Source: Acidimicrobiaceae bacterium (lineage in GTDB: Bacteria; Actinomycetota; Acidimicrobiia; Acidimicrobiales; RAAP-2). From it: 64,000 bases of DNA. This document shows positions 18,192 through 27,722 of this stretch, piece by piece; position 1 is the stretch's first letter, and each line of letters opens with the position of its first letter. Both the position numbers and the translations under genes were made by a program. A model generated the notes under the pieces. That model ran no database searches. It was given only the letters and a program-made list of their open reading frames with translations, and was not told the origin of the DNA. Location: positions 21,364 to 85,363 of the forward strand of contig DAHUZK010000058.1 of assembly GCA_027306605.1 (NCBI GenBank), read 5' to 3'.

Positions 18192-19427
18192 GTGCCCGAC
18201 GGGCTTGGCACGAAGGTCGAAGCGGAGGCAGCGGGGATGGACGAGTCCCGCCTGGAACGCATCACGGCGCACTTCTCGACCAACTACGTGGAGCCTGGGA
18301 AGATCGTCGGCTGCCAGATCGCGGTCGTACGGGGCGGACACGTGGCCTATGCCCGCACCATGGGCTTGATGGACCGCGAGCGCGCCCTCCCGATGGCGGA
18401 CGACACGATCTTTCGCATCTACTCCATGACCAAGCCCATCGCCTCGATCGCCCTGATGCAGATGTACGAGCGCGGCATGTTCCAGCTGCTGGACCCGGTG
18501 CACCGCTACATCCCCGAGTGGCGGACACTCCAGGTGGGCGAGATGGCCGACGACGGCTCGCTCGCTCTGGTGAAGCCGCGCCGCCCGATGAACGTGCGGG
18601 ACCTGCTGATGCACACGACCGGGCTTGCCGGCGCGTTGTTCCCGGGGAACCCCATCGACGCCGCCTTCGCCGAAGCGCGCCGCGACCTCGGTCCCGGACA
18701 GACCCTCGCCGGGGTCACCGCTCTGCTGGCACAGCACCCCTTGAAGTTCCACCCCGGTACCCATTGGAACTACGGGCTCTCCACCGACATCGTCGGCCGG
18801 CTGGTCGAGATCCTCTCGGGCCTGCCCTTCGACGAGTACCTGCAACGCGAGATCTTCGAACCCCTGGGCATGCGCGACACCGGATTCTTCGTGCCCGAGG
18901 CCGAGCAGCACCGGCTGGCGGCGTGCTACCAGTACCAGCCCGCCAACCAGCCCCGGCTCATGGAGGGCCCGTTCACCAACGGGATCCTGCGTCCGCGGCC
19001 CTATCTCTCCGGGGCGGGGGGGCTGGTCTCGACCGCCCACGACTACGTCGCCTTCTGTCAGATGCTGGCGAACGGCGGACAACTCCACGGGCGGCGCGTG
19101 CTGGGTCGCAAGACACTCGAGCTCATGACGGTCAACCACCTCCCCGGCGGGTCCACCCTCCAGGACATGGCCGTGGGCGGATTCGGCGAAGCCGGATTCG
19201 AGGGGGTGGGGTTCGGCCTCGGCTTCGCCGTCGGGCTCGGCCCGGCCGCCACGGGCATGGCCGGATCGGGCGGCGAGTTCTCCTGGGGCGGTGCCGCCAG
19301 CACGGCGTTCTGGATCGATCCGGCCGAGGACCTCTTCGCCGTGTTCATGACCCAGCTCTTCCCTTCGGTGGCGTACCCGTTCCGGGCACAGCTGCGGGCA
19401 CTCGTGTACCAGGCCATCGACGACTGA
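18192..19427 (+). CDS. Serine hydrolase of the beta-lactamase (class C)/esterase family
   Basis: 411 residues. The SxxK motif is S78-M-T-K81, followed by the Tyr motif in HWNYGLSTD and the C-terminal GSGGEFSWGGAASTAFW, which replaces the KTG box, typical of EstB/LipL-type esterases and D-aminopeptidase-like proteins. No signal peptide, which argues for a cytosolic esterase rather than a penicillin-binding protein. GTG at 18192 is chosen because AAGGAG lies upstream; the open frame from 17862 overlaps the SDR. Probably co-transcribed with the SDR. Confidence 0.88.
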   Translation: MPDGLGTKVEAEAAGMDESRLERITAHFSTNYVEPGKIVGCQIAVVRGGHVAYARTMGLMDRERALPMADDTIFRIYSMTKPIASIALMQMYERGMFQLLDPVHRYIPEWRTLQVGEMADDGSLALVKPRRPMNVRDLLMHTTGLAGALFPGNPIDAAFAEARRDLGPGQTLAGVTALLAQHPLKFHPGTHWNYGLSTDIVGRLVEILSGLPFDEYLQREIFEPLGMRDTGFFVPEAEQHRLAACYQYQPANQPRLMEGPFTNGILRPRPYLSGAGGLVSTAHDYVAFCQMLANGGQLHGRRVLGRKTLELMTVNHLPGGSTLQDMAVGGFGEAGFEGVGFGLGFAVGLGPAATGMAGSGGEFSWGGAASTAFWIDPAEDLFAVFMTQLFPSVAYPFRAQLRALVYQAIDD

Positions 19428-19487
19428 TGCCGGGCGAAGGCCTGGTGACCCTCGAGGCCCGCCAGGCACGCCACTAGGGTCGCTGCC

Positions 19488-20216
19488 ATGGACGGGGACG
19501 GCGGAGGCGTGACGGGGGACGGGGTCTCGCTGTACCGGGGGCTCGTGACCACGAGAGCCATCCGGCGTTACACCGACGAACCGGTGCCCGACGAGGTGCT
19601 GCGCGACATCCTCTTCGCCGCCACGCGCGCGCCCAGCGGTTCGAACCGCCAACCCTTCCGCTTCGTGGTGCTCACCGACGGACCGGTGGCGCAGAGGGCG
19701 AAGGCGCTCATCGGCACCGGTGCCCGCCGGTTCTGGGCGGCCAAGCGCGAGGCTGACGGCTACGACCGGGGTTCCGGCAGCCAGGCCGACTCGCCCAAGG
19801 CGCGCCTGGCCCGCACGATGCAGGACTACGTCGACCAGTACGAACACGTGCCGGTGCTGGTCCTGGCCTGCTACGTCCCGTATCGGAACCATACGGCGGC
19901 GAGCGACGGCGCCTCGCTCTATCCGGCCTGCCAGAACCTGCTCCTGGCAGCACGTGCGCTCGGGTACGGCGGCGTCATGACCGGCTGGCAGTTCGCCGCC
20001 GACGACGAATTGCACCGCTTGCTGGGGATGCCCGAGGAGGTGCAGATCATGGCGACGATCACGCTCGGCCGCCCGCAGGGTGCGCACGGACCGGTGCGGC
20101 GCCGGCCGCTGCCCGAACTCGTGTTCGGGGAACGCTGGGGCGAGGCACCGCCGTGGGCGGTGGACCCCGAGGGCGCTGCGTTCACGGCGGCGGGACCACC
20201 GGCGCCCAGCGCGTAG
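19488..20216 (+). CDS. Nitroreductase family FMN protein
   Basis: 242 residues. N-terminal TTRAIRRYTDEPVPDEVL and ATRAPSGSNRQPFRFVVL are the FMN-binding signatures of the nitroreductase fold, and the C-terminal GRPQGAHGPVRRRPL matches the family end. An insertion (about residues 80-115, RGSGSQADSPKARLAR) resembles the actinobacterial subgroup. NAD(P)H-dependent reduction of nitro, quinone or flavin-like substrates; exact role unknown. ATG start lacks a clear ribosome binding site. Confidence 0.85.
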   Translation: MDGDGGGVTGDGVSLYRGLVTTRAIRRYTDEPVPDEVLRDILFAATRAPSGSNRQPFRFVVLTDGPVAQRAKALIGTGARRFWAAKREADGYDRGSGSQADSPKARLARTMQDYVDQYEHVPVLVLACYVPYRNHTAASDGASLYPACQNLLLAARALGYGGVMTGWQFAADDELHRLLGMPEEVQIMATITLGRPQGAHGPVRRRPLPELVFGERWGEAPPWAVDPEGAAFTAAGPPAPSA

Positions 20217-20256
20217 AGTCGGAGGTGTTGCGTTCGCCTCCCGCGGAAAGGTGACA

Positions 20257-21447
20257 ATGGGCCAGGTCGACTCCCCCGTCTTCGACGCGGACAACCACTA
20301 TTACGAGGCGCTCGACGCGTTCACGCGCCACCTCGACCCGTCGCTCGGCCCGCGTGTGATCCAGTGGGCCGAGATCGAAGGCAGGCGTTACCACGTCATC
20401 GGCGGTCAGGTGAGCCGTGCTGTGACCAATCCCACGTTCAACCCGATCGCGCCCGCGGGTGCGCTGGTGGACTACTTCCGCGGCAATCCCGATGGACGGC
20501 CGATGCACGAGTTGATCGGCACGCCCGAGCCCATCCGCCCCGAGTACCGCGACCGCGACGCCCGGCTCGCCACCATGGACGCCCAGGGACTCGCCCGGGT
20601 CTGGCTGTTCCCGACACTGGGCATGCTCTACGAAGAAGCCCTCAAGCACGATCCCGGCGCGGTGGTGCTGCTCTTCCGTGCCTTCAACCGCTGGCTGGCC
20701 GAGGACTGGGGCATGTCCTACCGGGACCGCATCTTCGCCGCGCCGTACATCACGCTGGCCGACGTGGCCGAAGCGGTCTTCGAACTCGAGTGGGCTCTCG
20801 ACCAGGGTGCCCGCAGCGTCGTTCTGCGGGCCGCTGCCCCGACCACGGCCTCGGGTCCGCTCTCGCCGGCGGCCGACGGCTTCGATCCCTTCTGGGCGCG
20901 TGTCAACGAGGCCGGCATCACGGTGGTGGTGCACGCCGGTGACGCCGGGCTCTCCTCCAACGGCTACGCGGCCGACGGGTTCTCGGCGTCGTTCAAGGGT
21001 GGGGGCGGCATGCGACCGAGCATCAAGCTCTTCGCCATCGAGCGGGCGGCCCACGACTTCCTGGCCACCTTGATCCTCGAACGTCTCTTCGATCGCTTCC
21101 CCAATCTCAGGATTGCCTCGGTCGAGAACGGCTCGGAATTCCTGGGCCCCCTCTTCCGCAAGCTGGGTACGACGGCGCGTCGCATGCCCGGGTACTTCCG
21201 AGAGGATCCGGTGGTGACCTTCCGGCGCCACGTCTGGATCAACCCGTTCTGGGAGGACGACGTCGACGAGATCGTCGACCTGGTCGGTGACGACCGGGTC
21301 ATCTTCGGCTCGGACTGGCCCCACGTCGAGGGCCTTCCCGAGCCGACCGACTGGGTGACCGAGCTGCAGAAGCTGCCTCCCGAGTCGGTGTCCAAGATCA
21401 TGGGCGGCAACGTCTCCGAGCTCAACGAGTGGCGCCCGACCCGGTGA
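20257..21447 (+). CDS. Amidohydrolase family 2 (ACMSD-like) metal-dependent hydrolase/decarboxylase
   Basis: 396 residues of the PF04909 TIM-barrel family. The N-terminal FDADNHYYE is the modified metal-binding motif seen in actinobacterial members, VVVHAGDAGL supplies a metal His, and GSDWPHVEGL near the C-terminus the final Asp. Such proteins decarboxylate or hydrolyse aromatic or acyl substrates. ATG at 20257 has GGAAAGG upstream; the longer frame from 20080 overlaps the nitroreductase. Followed 49 bp later by zwf. Confidence 0.86.
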   Translation: MGQVDSPVFDADNHYYEALDAFTRHLDPSLGPRVIQWAEIEGRRYHVIGGQVSRAVTNPTFNPIAPAGALVDYFRGNPDGRPMHELIGTPEPIRPEYRDRDARLATMDAQGLARVWLFPTLGMLYEEALKHDPGAVVLLFRAFNRWLAEDWGMSYRDRIFAAPYITLADVAEAVFELEWALDQGARSVVLRAAAPTTASGPLSPAADGFDPFWARVNEAGITVVVHAGDAGLSSNGYAADGFSASFKGGGGMRPSIKLFAIERAAHDFLATLILERLFDRFPNLRIASVENGSEFLGPLFRKLGTTARRMPGYFREDPVVTFRRHVWINPFWEDDVDEIVDLVGDDRVIFGSDWPHVEGLPEPTDWVTELQKLPPESVSKIMGGNVSELNEWRPTR

Positions 21448-21496
21448 GGCAGGAGGCACCAGAGGGGCGAACGGTCCCGGTGTCGGAGGCGGCACG

Positions 21497-22981
21497 GTGA
21501 CGGAGGTCGTCGACCGCAGCGAGACCGTCACGGCAGCAACTCCCGACTCGCCGCTCGACCCGCACGTCATCGTGCTGTTCGGCGCGACGGGAGACCTGGC
21601 GGCACGCAAGCTGCTGCCGGGCCTGTTGCATTTGGCGATGTCGGGGATGATGCCCGACTACCGCATCGTGGGATCGTCCACGAGGGACTTCAGCGACGAG
21701 GAATTCCGCCATCTCGCCCGCGAGGCCTGTGATCACTTCGCCACCGGCAAGATCTCACTGCTGCAGTGGGCCAACTTCGAGCGACGTCTCACATTCGTCT
21801 CGAGCGCGGAGGGACCTCAGGCACTGTCCGAGCACGTGGCCAAAGTCGAAGCCGAGATGGACGGCGACGTCCGCCGCCTGCACTACCTGAGCGTGCCACC
21901 GGCCGCGGTCCGATCTCTCGTCCAGCTTCTGGCCGATGCCAAGCTGGTCGAGCGGTCGCGGGTGATCCTGGAGAAGCCGTTCGGCACGGACCTGGCCAGC
22001 GCGGTCTCGTTGAACGACATGCTGCACCAGGTGTTCGACGAGGAGCAGATCTTCCGCATCGACCACTTCCTCGGCAAGGAAGCGGCACAGAACATCCTCG
22101 CCTTCCGTTTCGCCAACGGGCTCTTCGAACCGATCTGGAACCGCGAGCACATCGACCACGTGCAGATCGACGTGCCCGAGACGCTGTCGGTCGACGAGCG
22201 GGTCGCCTTCTACGAGGAGACCGGCGCCTTTCGCGACATGATCGTGACCCACCTCTTCCAGATCCTCGCCTTCATGGCGATGGAACCGCCCACCGCGCTC
22301 GAGTCCGTCTCCATCGGCGAGGAGAAGAACAAGGTCTTCCGCTCGCTGCGCCCGCTGGAGGTCTCGCAGGTGGTGCGCGGGCAGTACGAGGGATACCGGG
22401 ACCTCCAGGGTGTGGCGGCGGACTCGGACACCGAGACCTTCGTGGCCCTGCGCTGCGAGATCGACAACTGGCGCTGGGCCGGCGTTCCGTTCTTCCTGCG
22501 CACCGGCAAGGAGATGGGGAGCGGTGAGCGCATCATCTCCATCGCATTCCGCGAACCGCCCAAATCCATGTTCCCGGCCGGCTCGGGCGTCGGCAGCCAG
22601 GGCCCGGACCACCTGACCTTCGACCTGGCCGACTCCTCGAAGCTCTCCCTCTCCTTCTACGGCAAGAAGCCCGGACCGGGCATGAGGATCGAGAAGCTGA
22701 GCCTCCAGTTCGCGCTGCACGAGACCGGACAGGATGCCGACGTGCTCGAGGCCTACGAGCGCTTGATCCACGACGCCATGCTCGGGGACCACACGCTGTT
22801 CAACACGGCCGAGGGCATCGAGCGCTTGTGGGAGGTCTCGACACCGCTCCTGGACGACCCTCCGCCAGTCGAGACCTACGCCAGGGGCAGCTGGGGTCCC
22901 CCGGGCATCAACGAGCTGATCGCTCCGCGCACGTGGCGCCTCCCCTTCGAGCGTCGCTGGCGAGTGGCACCGCCGGGCTGA
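21497..22981 (+). CDS. zwf: Glucose-6-phosphate 1-dehydrogenase
   Basis: 494 residues. NADP-binding FGATGDLAARKL at the N-terminus, EKPFGTDL, and active-site RIDHFLGKEAAQN (His near residue 188). It oxidises glucose-6-phosphate to 6-phosphogluconolactone, feeding NADPH. GTG start with CGGAGG upstream. It is not next to pgl, gnd or opcA in this window. It converges on the quinone oxidoreductase gene. Confidence 0.96.
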   Translation: MTEVVDRSETVTAATPDSPLDPHVIVLFGATGDLAARKLLPGLLHLAMSGMMPDYRIVGSSTRDFSDEEFRHLAREACDHFATGKISLLQWANFERRLTFVSSAEGPQALSEHVAKVEAEMDGDVRRLHYLSVPPAAVRSLVQLLADAKLVERSRVILEKPFGTDLASAVSLNDMLHQVFDEEQIFRIDHFLGKEAAQNILAFRFANGLFEPIWNREHIDHVQIDVPETLSVDERVAFYEETGAFRDMIVTHLFQILAFMAMEPPTALESVSIGEEKNKVFRSLRPLEVSQVVRGQYEGYRDLQGVAADSDTETFVALRCEIDNWRWAGVPFFLRTGKEMGSGERIISIAFREPPKSMFPAGSGVGSQGPDHLTFDLADSSKLSLSFYGKKPGPGMRIEKLSLQFALHETGQDADVLEAYERLIHDAMLGDHTLFNTAEGIERLWEVSTPLLDDPPPVETYARGSWGPPGINELIAPRTWRLPFERRWRVAPPG

Positions 22982-23003
22982 CGCGCGGGCCGGTCCCCGG
23001 ACC

Positions 23004-23017
23004 GACGGGCGCCCGTC
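23004..23017. terminator. Possible bidirectional terminator hairpin between zwf and quinone reductase genes
   Basis: Perfect 14-bp palindrome GACGGGCGCCCGTC in the 34-bp gap between two convergent genes, reaching into the stop codon of the minus-strand gene. A second inverted repeat (GGTC-CCCG-GACC-like, 22991-23003) lies next to it. No T-tract, as is common in GC-rich actinobacteria. Position supports a terminator, but only structure is seen. Confidence 0.35.
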
Positions 23018-23984
23018 AGGGCGTGAGCAGGACCCGGCCGAAAGCCTGCCGGCTCTCGATGTAGGCATGGGCGGCCGCGGCGTCCGAGAGCGGGTAGCGA
23101 CGGTCGATGACGACCCGGAGTTCCCCACGGGCGATCGCCTCGAGGTGGCGGGCGATCATGGCGTGAGCCCGGGAACCCAAGAGCAGCTCCGCCCCGAGGA
23201 AGTAACCCGAGAGCGTCTGGTTGTTGGGGCGCATCCCCGAGATGTCGAGGTGCTCCGCCGGCGCCCTTCCGGCGTCGCCCACGGTGACGCACCGACCGCG
23301 GTAGGCCAGAGAGGCCATGCTCCCCTGCAGGGTGCTGCCGCCGACAGAGTCGACGACGAGATCGACGCCCCGGCCATCGGTCAGGCGACGGACCTCCGCC
23401 ACGAAGTCGCGGGCGGTGTAGTCGATTCCCTCGTCGAGACCGAAGTCGGCCAGCCGGGCCAGCCGGTCGTCGCTCGATGCCGTGGCGAAGACCCGGGCGC
23501 CGGCACGCTTGGCCATCTGGATCGCCGCGATCCCGACACCGCCGGCACCGGCATGGACCAGCACCGTCTCCCCCGCTCGGAGGCGGCCGAACTCGAAGAG
23601 GCAGTCGTCCGCCGTGCCGAAAGGAACGGGGACGCAGGCGGCGGCGTCCGTGGCGAGACCGTCGGGGATCTTCCAGGCGAAGCTCTCCGGCACGGCTCGC
23701 CGAGCCGCGTGCGAACCGTCGAGGCCGACCGTGACGGCACGGTCTCCCGCCGCGAACCCTCGCACGGCGTCACCCACCTGTGCGACCGTTCCGGCGCACT
23801 GGTAACCGACGATGTGGGGCACCCGCGCCAGTTCTCCCCCCAGGCGGTTCAACGTGTCCCCACCCTCGATGCTCACCGCCTCGACGTCGATGAGGACGTC
23901 GCCCGGTCCGGGCACCGGATCAGGGACCTCTTCGTAGCGGAACACACCGGGGGATCCCGTTTCGTAGTAGACCGCGGCTCTCAT
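23016..23984 (-). CDS. Zinc-independent medium-chain dehydrogenase (quinone oxidoreductase family)
   Basis: 322 residues (329 if the GTG at 24005 is used). MDR fold with N-terminal MRAAVYYETG, nucleotide-binding VHAGAGGVGIAAIQMAK and SVGGSTLQG. It lacks the catalytic and structural zinc ligands of alcohol dehydrogenases, pointing to the QOR/zeta-crystallin group that reduces quinones or enones with NADPH. ATG at 23984 was chosen by family alignment; neither start has a clear ribosome binding site. Divergent from the SDR at 24053. Confidence 0.88.
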   Translation of the reverse strand: MRAAVYYETGSPGVFRYEEVPDPVPGPGDVLIDVEAVSIEGGDTLNRLGGELARVPHIVGYQCAGTVAQVGDAVRGFAAGDRAVTVGLDGSHAARRAVPESFAWKIPDGLATDAAACVPVPFGTADDCLFEFGRLRAGETVLVHAGAGGVGIAAIQMAKRAGARVFATASSDDRLARLADFGLDEGIDYTARDFVAEVRRLTDGRGVDLVVDSVGGSTLQGSMASLAYRGRCVTVGDAGRAPAEHLDISGMRPNNQTLSGYFLGAELLLGSRAHAMIARHLEAIARGELRVVIDRRYPLSDAAAAHAYIESRQAFGRVLLTP

Positions 23985-24052
23985 ACCGTTACGGAAGTCT
24001 GCCACCCGGAACCGGGTACGGTCTGGCCCGGCCGGGCTGGAAGGGAGGCACG

Positions 24053-24829
24053 ATGAGCGACGAGGTCACGTCCCTGGCGCTGGTGGTGGGTGGCGCATCG
24101 GGCATCGGGGCCGCCGTGACCGAGGCCTACCGGGCCCGGGGTACGACCACGGTGACCTGGGACATCGACGGCTCTCACGACGTGACGTGCGACGTCACCG
24201 ATCCCGGCGCCATCGACTCGGCCGTCGGCACCACCCTCAGGGGTTGGGGCGTGCCCACCGAGCTGACCGTGACCGCCGGCGTCGGGCACGCCGGCCTGCT
24301 GACCGAGGCCGACCCCGGGGATTTCGACCGGGTGATGCGGGTCAACGCGCGCGGGCCGTGGCTGTGCATGCGGGCCTGGGTCGAGCCACTGCGAGGGCGC
24401 GGCGCTCCGGTGTCGCTCGTCGCCACTTCCAGCGTGAGCGCCCGCATCGCGGACCGAAACATGGGCCTCTACTGCGCCTCGAAGGCCGCGCTGTCCATGC
24501 TGGTCAAGGTAGCCGCGGCGGAGTGGGCGCCGTTCGGCCTGCGTGTGAACGCGGTTGCGCCCGGCGTCACGAGCACCCCGATGCTCGGGCAGGGGACGGC
24601 GGCGACGGCGGCGGGCTCGACCTGGCTGGCTGCCGTTGCCGACCGCACCGCGCTGGGTCGGATCGGCGAAGCGCGTGACATCGCACAAACCGTTCTGGCC
24701 CTGCACTCCATGAGCTGGGTCACCGGCCAGGTGGTGGAGTGCGACGGTGGTCTGTCCTTGCACAGCCCCATCGACTCGTGGGGGGCGATGGGGCAGGCCG
24801 GCCGACGTCGCGAGCGGCCCCCGGGCTGA
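24053..24829 (+). CDS. Short-chain dehydrogenase/reductase
   Basis: 258 residues. VGGASGIG cofactor loop, a variant TAGVGHAG in place of NNAG, SSVSARIA, catalytic YCASK, and the C-terminal TGQVVECDGG typical of FabG-like SDRs. AAGGGAGG precedes the ATG with a 5-nt spacer. NAD(P)-dependent oxidoreductase of unknown substrate. It is divergently arranged with the quinone reductase over a 68-bp spacer. Confidence 0.9.
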   Translation: MSDEVTSLALVVGGASGIGAAVTEAYRARGTTTVTWDIDGSHDVTCDVTDPGAIDSAVGTTLRGWGVPTELTVTAGVGHAGLLTEADPGDFDRVMRVNARGPWLCMRAWVEPLRGRGAPVSLVATSSVSARIADRNMGLYCASKAALSMLVKVAAAEWAPFGLRVNAVAPGVTSTPMLGQGTAATAAGSTWLAAVADRTALGRIGEARDIAQTVLALHSMSWVTGQVVECDGGLSLHSPIDSWGAMGQAGRRRERPPG

Positions 24830-24920
24830 CCGCACGACAGCTCCCGTCCGGCGCAGCTTGTCACATTCCGTCCGGCTCCGGTGTCGAAAGAGGTGACCGG
24901 ACACGAAAGGACCCTTCACC

Positions 24921-25394
24921 ATGGACGCCCGACTCGACCTCTTCACCAACCCTGTCTTCGCCAAGCTGGGCAAGCACATCAACGGCGCCGGGGCGGTCGT
25001 CACGAAGTCGGCACTGCCCGTCGCCACCCAGGAGCTCGTGAAGATACGGGCCAGCCAGATCAACGGTTGCGGCATGTGCCTCGACATGCACACCAAGGAC
25101 GCCGCCGAGGCCGGCGAGACGCAGCAGCGGCTCCACATGGTCGGAGCCTGGCGGGAAGCCACGGTCTTCAGCGAAGCGGAGCGCGCCGCACTGGAGCTGG
25201 CGGAGCAGGGGACAAGGGTGGCCGACGGTGCCGGAGGTGTCAGCGACGAGGTGTGGCAGAACGCGTCCGAGCACTACGACGAGGAGCAACTCGCCGCGCT
25301 GGTGAGCCTGGTCGCGCTGATCAACCTGTACAACAGGGTGAACGTCATCACCCGGCAGCCGGCCGGCGACTACACGCCCGGCCAGTTCGGGTAG
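24921..25394 (+). CDS. Carboxymuconolactone decarboxylase/AhpD-like alkylhydroperoxidase
   Basis: 157 residues, all-helical CMD/AhpD fold. The redox motif is NGCGMCLDMHTKDA (Cys-x-x-Cys-x-x-x-His) near residue 50, as in peroxidatic AhpD proteins rather than true gamma-carboxymuconolactone decarboxylases. It likely detoxifies organic peroxides with an unidentified reductant. ATG with AAGGA upstream. It converges on the TetR gene with 6 bp between stops. Confidence 0.9.
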   Translation: MDARLDLFTNPVFAKLGKHINGAGAVVTKSALPVATQELVKIRASQINGCGMCLDMHTKDAAEAGETQQRLHMVGAWREATVFSEAERAALELAEQGTRVADGAGGVSDEVWQNASEHYDEEQLAALVSLVALINLYNRVNVITRQPAGDYTPGQFG

Positions 25395-25400
25395 CCGGGC

Positions 25401-26027
25401 TCAGCCGGCGTGGTCCTGCCGCCGCAGGCCGTCGCAGACGATTCCGAGCAGGTCCTGGGACGGGGCTGCGTCGTGCGCTGCCGCATGGCACGTCGCGCTC
25501 ACGAGCCCCATGACGGCGGAGGCGGTCACGTCGGGCCGCACCGCGCCGACCGCCATCGCCCGCGCGAGGAGCACGTCGACCGCGGCACGCAAATCCTCCT
25601 TGACCTCCGAAGCCGCCAGGTCGAAGGCGACGCCGGCGCCCATGACCGCGACCAGAAGGTCCCGCTTGGCCGTTGCCTCCTCGACGACGTGTTCGAGGAA
25701 CCCGAAGAAGGCGGCGCCGGGATCGTCCGCATCGGCCAGAGCCCGCGCATCCGCCGTGAGGCCCGCCAGCCGTTCCAGGAGGATCGCCTCGCAGAGCTTC
25801 TCCTTCGTCGGGAAGTGCCGGTACAGGGTGCCCACACCGACGCCCGCCTTCTCGGCGATCAGGTCGACCGGGACCTCGATCCCCTCGCTGGCGAAGACGG
25901 ACTCGGCCGCCTGGAGGATCCGGGTCCGGTTGCGCTGCGCGTCGGCCCGCAGGGGGCGCTCACCGGACACGGCCGCGACGTCCGACGGCGCCGGTTTCCC
26001 TCGCGCTGTGTTCGATGTCGTGCCCAC
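25401..26027 (-). CDS. TetR family repressor (divergent to MFS pump)
   Basis: 208 residues. N-terminal helix-turn-helix: RILQAAESVFASEGIEVP, then AGVGVGTLYRHFPTKEKL. The C-terminal ligand domain belongs to a group common beside drug exporters. GTG at 26027 is chosen because GGAG is 7 nt upstream; the open frame to 26078 would run through the operator region. It probably represses the divergent MFS gene and itself through the inverted repeat at 26053-26096. Confidence 0.9.
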   Translation of the reverse strand: MGTTSNTARGKPAPSDVAAVSGERPLRADAQRNRTRILQAAESVFASEGIEVPVDLIAEKAGVGVGTLYRHFPTKEKLCEAILLERLAGLTADARALADADDPGAAFFGFLEHVVEEATAKRDLLVAVMGAGVAFDLAASEVKEDLRAAVDVLLARAMAVGAVRPDVTASAVMGLVSATCHAAAHDAAPSQDLLGIVCDGLRRQDHAG

Positions 26028-26044
26028 CGAATTCTCCTCCGCGG

Positions 26045-26096
26045 TTGACAAACGGAACTCAGGCTCCGTATAGTGCAAATCGGAACCTGAACTCCG
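26045..26096 (+). promoter_or_regulatory. Sigma70-type promoter within inverted-repeat operator for MFS pump
   Basis: TTGACA at 26045-26050 and TATAGT at 26069-26074 with an 18-bp spacer, reading toward the MFS gene. An inverted repeat of CGGAACTCAGG (26053-26063) and CCTGAACTCCG (26086-26096), with two mismatches, brackets the -10. A TetR bound here would block initiation. The spacer is AT-richer than its surroundings. Confidence 0.65.
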
Positions 26097-26198
26097 ATTC
26101 CGATTCTAGGGCTTCCGGCGGCACGACACCAGCCCCGGGCGGGCCACGGACCGGAAGTCCCATCCGTGGCAGAGAACTTTCAAAGAGACGGAGACCCG

Positions 26199-27722
26199 AT
26201 GACCTCGACCTCGACGACACCGACGGCGACCGGCGGCCCCACCGCCGACCCCAAGCGCTTCCGCGCCCTGGCCGTGATCGCCGTGGCCCAACTGATGGTG
26301 GTGCTGGACGCCTCGGTGGTCATCATCGCCCTGCCGGCGGCGCAGCGGGCGCTGCACATCTCGACCGCGAACCGGGAGTGGATGCTGACCGCGTACACAC
26401 TCGCCTTCGCCGGGCTGCTCCTGCTCGGTGGCCGGATCGCCGACTACTTCGGCCGCAAACGCATGTTCGTCGTGAGCCTCCTCGGCTTCGCCGGCGCCTC
26501 CGCCCTCGGTGGCCTGGCGCAGAGCGCCGCCATGCTCTTCAGCGCCCGCGCCCTGCAAGGAGCCTTCGCCGCCGTGATGGCCCCGGCCGCACTCTCGCTG
26601 CTGACCGTGGCCTTCACCGAGCCCACCGAGCGTGCTCGTGCCTTCGGTGTCTACGGCGGCATCGCCGGCGGCGGCGCCGCCATCGGCCTCATCCTCGGTG
26701 GCTTCCTCACCGAGTTCGCCTCGTGGCGCTGGACGCTCCTCATCAACGTCCCCATCGCCGTCCTGGCCGCGGCGGCCGCCACGCGTGTCGTGTCCGAGAG
26801 CCGGAGCCCCGCCAACCACGGGTACGACCTGCCTGGCGCGGCAACCGTCACCGGTGGCTTGCTCGCACTCGTGTACGCCTTCACCAAGGCGGGCACCGAC
26901 GGCTGGAGCTCCGACGTCACGCTCGGCCTGTTCGCCGCCGCAGGCGTGCTGCTCGTGGCCTTCGTCGTGATCGAGTACCGGGCCACCCATCCGCTGCTCC
27001 CCCTGCGTGTCGTCGTCGACCGCAACCGAGGCGGGTCCTTCGTGGCCTCGCTTCTCGTCGGTACGGCCATGCTCGGTACGTTCCTCTCGCTGACGTACTA
27101 CTTCCAGGGCACGCTGCACTACTCGGCACTGAAGAGCGGCTTCGCCTTCCTCCCGTTTTCGCTCGGCATCATCGCCGGCGCCACCGCCGCCAGCCGGGTC
27201 CTGCCCCGTTTGGGCCCACGCACCGTCATGACGTCGGGGCTCCTCCTCGCGGCCGCCGGCCTGGGCCTCTTCACCACGCTCGACCTGGCGTCCTCCTATT
27301 GGTCGACCGTGCTTCCCGCCGAGGTCGTCGTCAGCTTCGGAATGGGGCTCTCGTTCGTGGCGATGAGCAGCACCGCGCTGGCCGGGGTACGCCCCGAGGA
27401 CGCCGGTGTGGCCAGCGCCCTGGTGAACGCCACCCAACAGACCGGGGGCTCCATGGGCGCGGCGCTCATCAACACGATCGCCACGACGGCCACGGCCTCC
27501 TACGTGGCGACCCACGGATCGTCGGCCGAGGCCCTCGCCGCCGGAGCCGTCCATGGCTACACGACGGCCTTCACCTTCAGCGCGGTCGTGCTGGCCGCGG
27601 CATCGCTGGTGGCCTTCACCCTGATCCGCCGGGCCCGGACCGCGAAGAGCGACGACGCCACGGACACCGACGCCGGAGTTCTCGGGCCGACAGACGAGGC
27701 CGTCGCCCTCGCCAACGCCTGA
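26199..27722 (+). CDS. MFS drug:H+ antiporter, DHA2 (14-TM, EmrB/QacA) family
   Basis: 507 residues, about 14 hydrophobic helices. Motif A GGRIADYFGRKR after helix 2 and motif C-type GLILGGFLTEFASWRW identify a DHA2 exporter. Exports drugs or hydrophobic compounds using the proton gradient. ATG at 26199 (MTSTST) has GGAGA upstream; the frame opens at 26166. Its stop codon lies in the first unit of a 14-bp tandem repeat. Regulated by the divergent TetR protein. Confidence 0.93.
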   Translation: MTSTSTTPTATGGPTADPKRFRALAVIAVAQLMVVLDASVVIIALPAAQRALHISTANREWMLTAYTLAFAGLLLLGGRIADYFGRKRMFVVSLLGFAGASALGGLAQSAAMLFSARALQGAFAAVMAPAALSLLTVAFTEPTERARAFGVYGGIAGGGAAIGLILGGFLTEFASWRWTLLINVPIAVLAAAAATRVVSESRSPANHGYDLPGAATVTGGLLALVYAFTKAGTDGWSSDVTLGLFAAAGVLLVAFVVIEYRATHPLLPLRVVVDRNRGGSFVASLLVGTAMLGTFLSLTYYFQGTLHYSALKSGFAFLPFSLGIIAGATAASRVLPRLGPRTVMTSGLLLAAAGLGLFTTLDLASSYWSTVLPAEVVVSFGMGLSFVAMSSTALAGVRPEDAGVASALVNATQQTGGSMGAALINTIATTATASYVATHGSSAEALAAGAVHGYTTAFTFSAVVLAAASLVAFTLIRRARTAKSDDATDTDAGVLGPTDEAVALANA

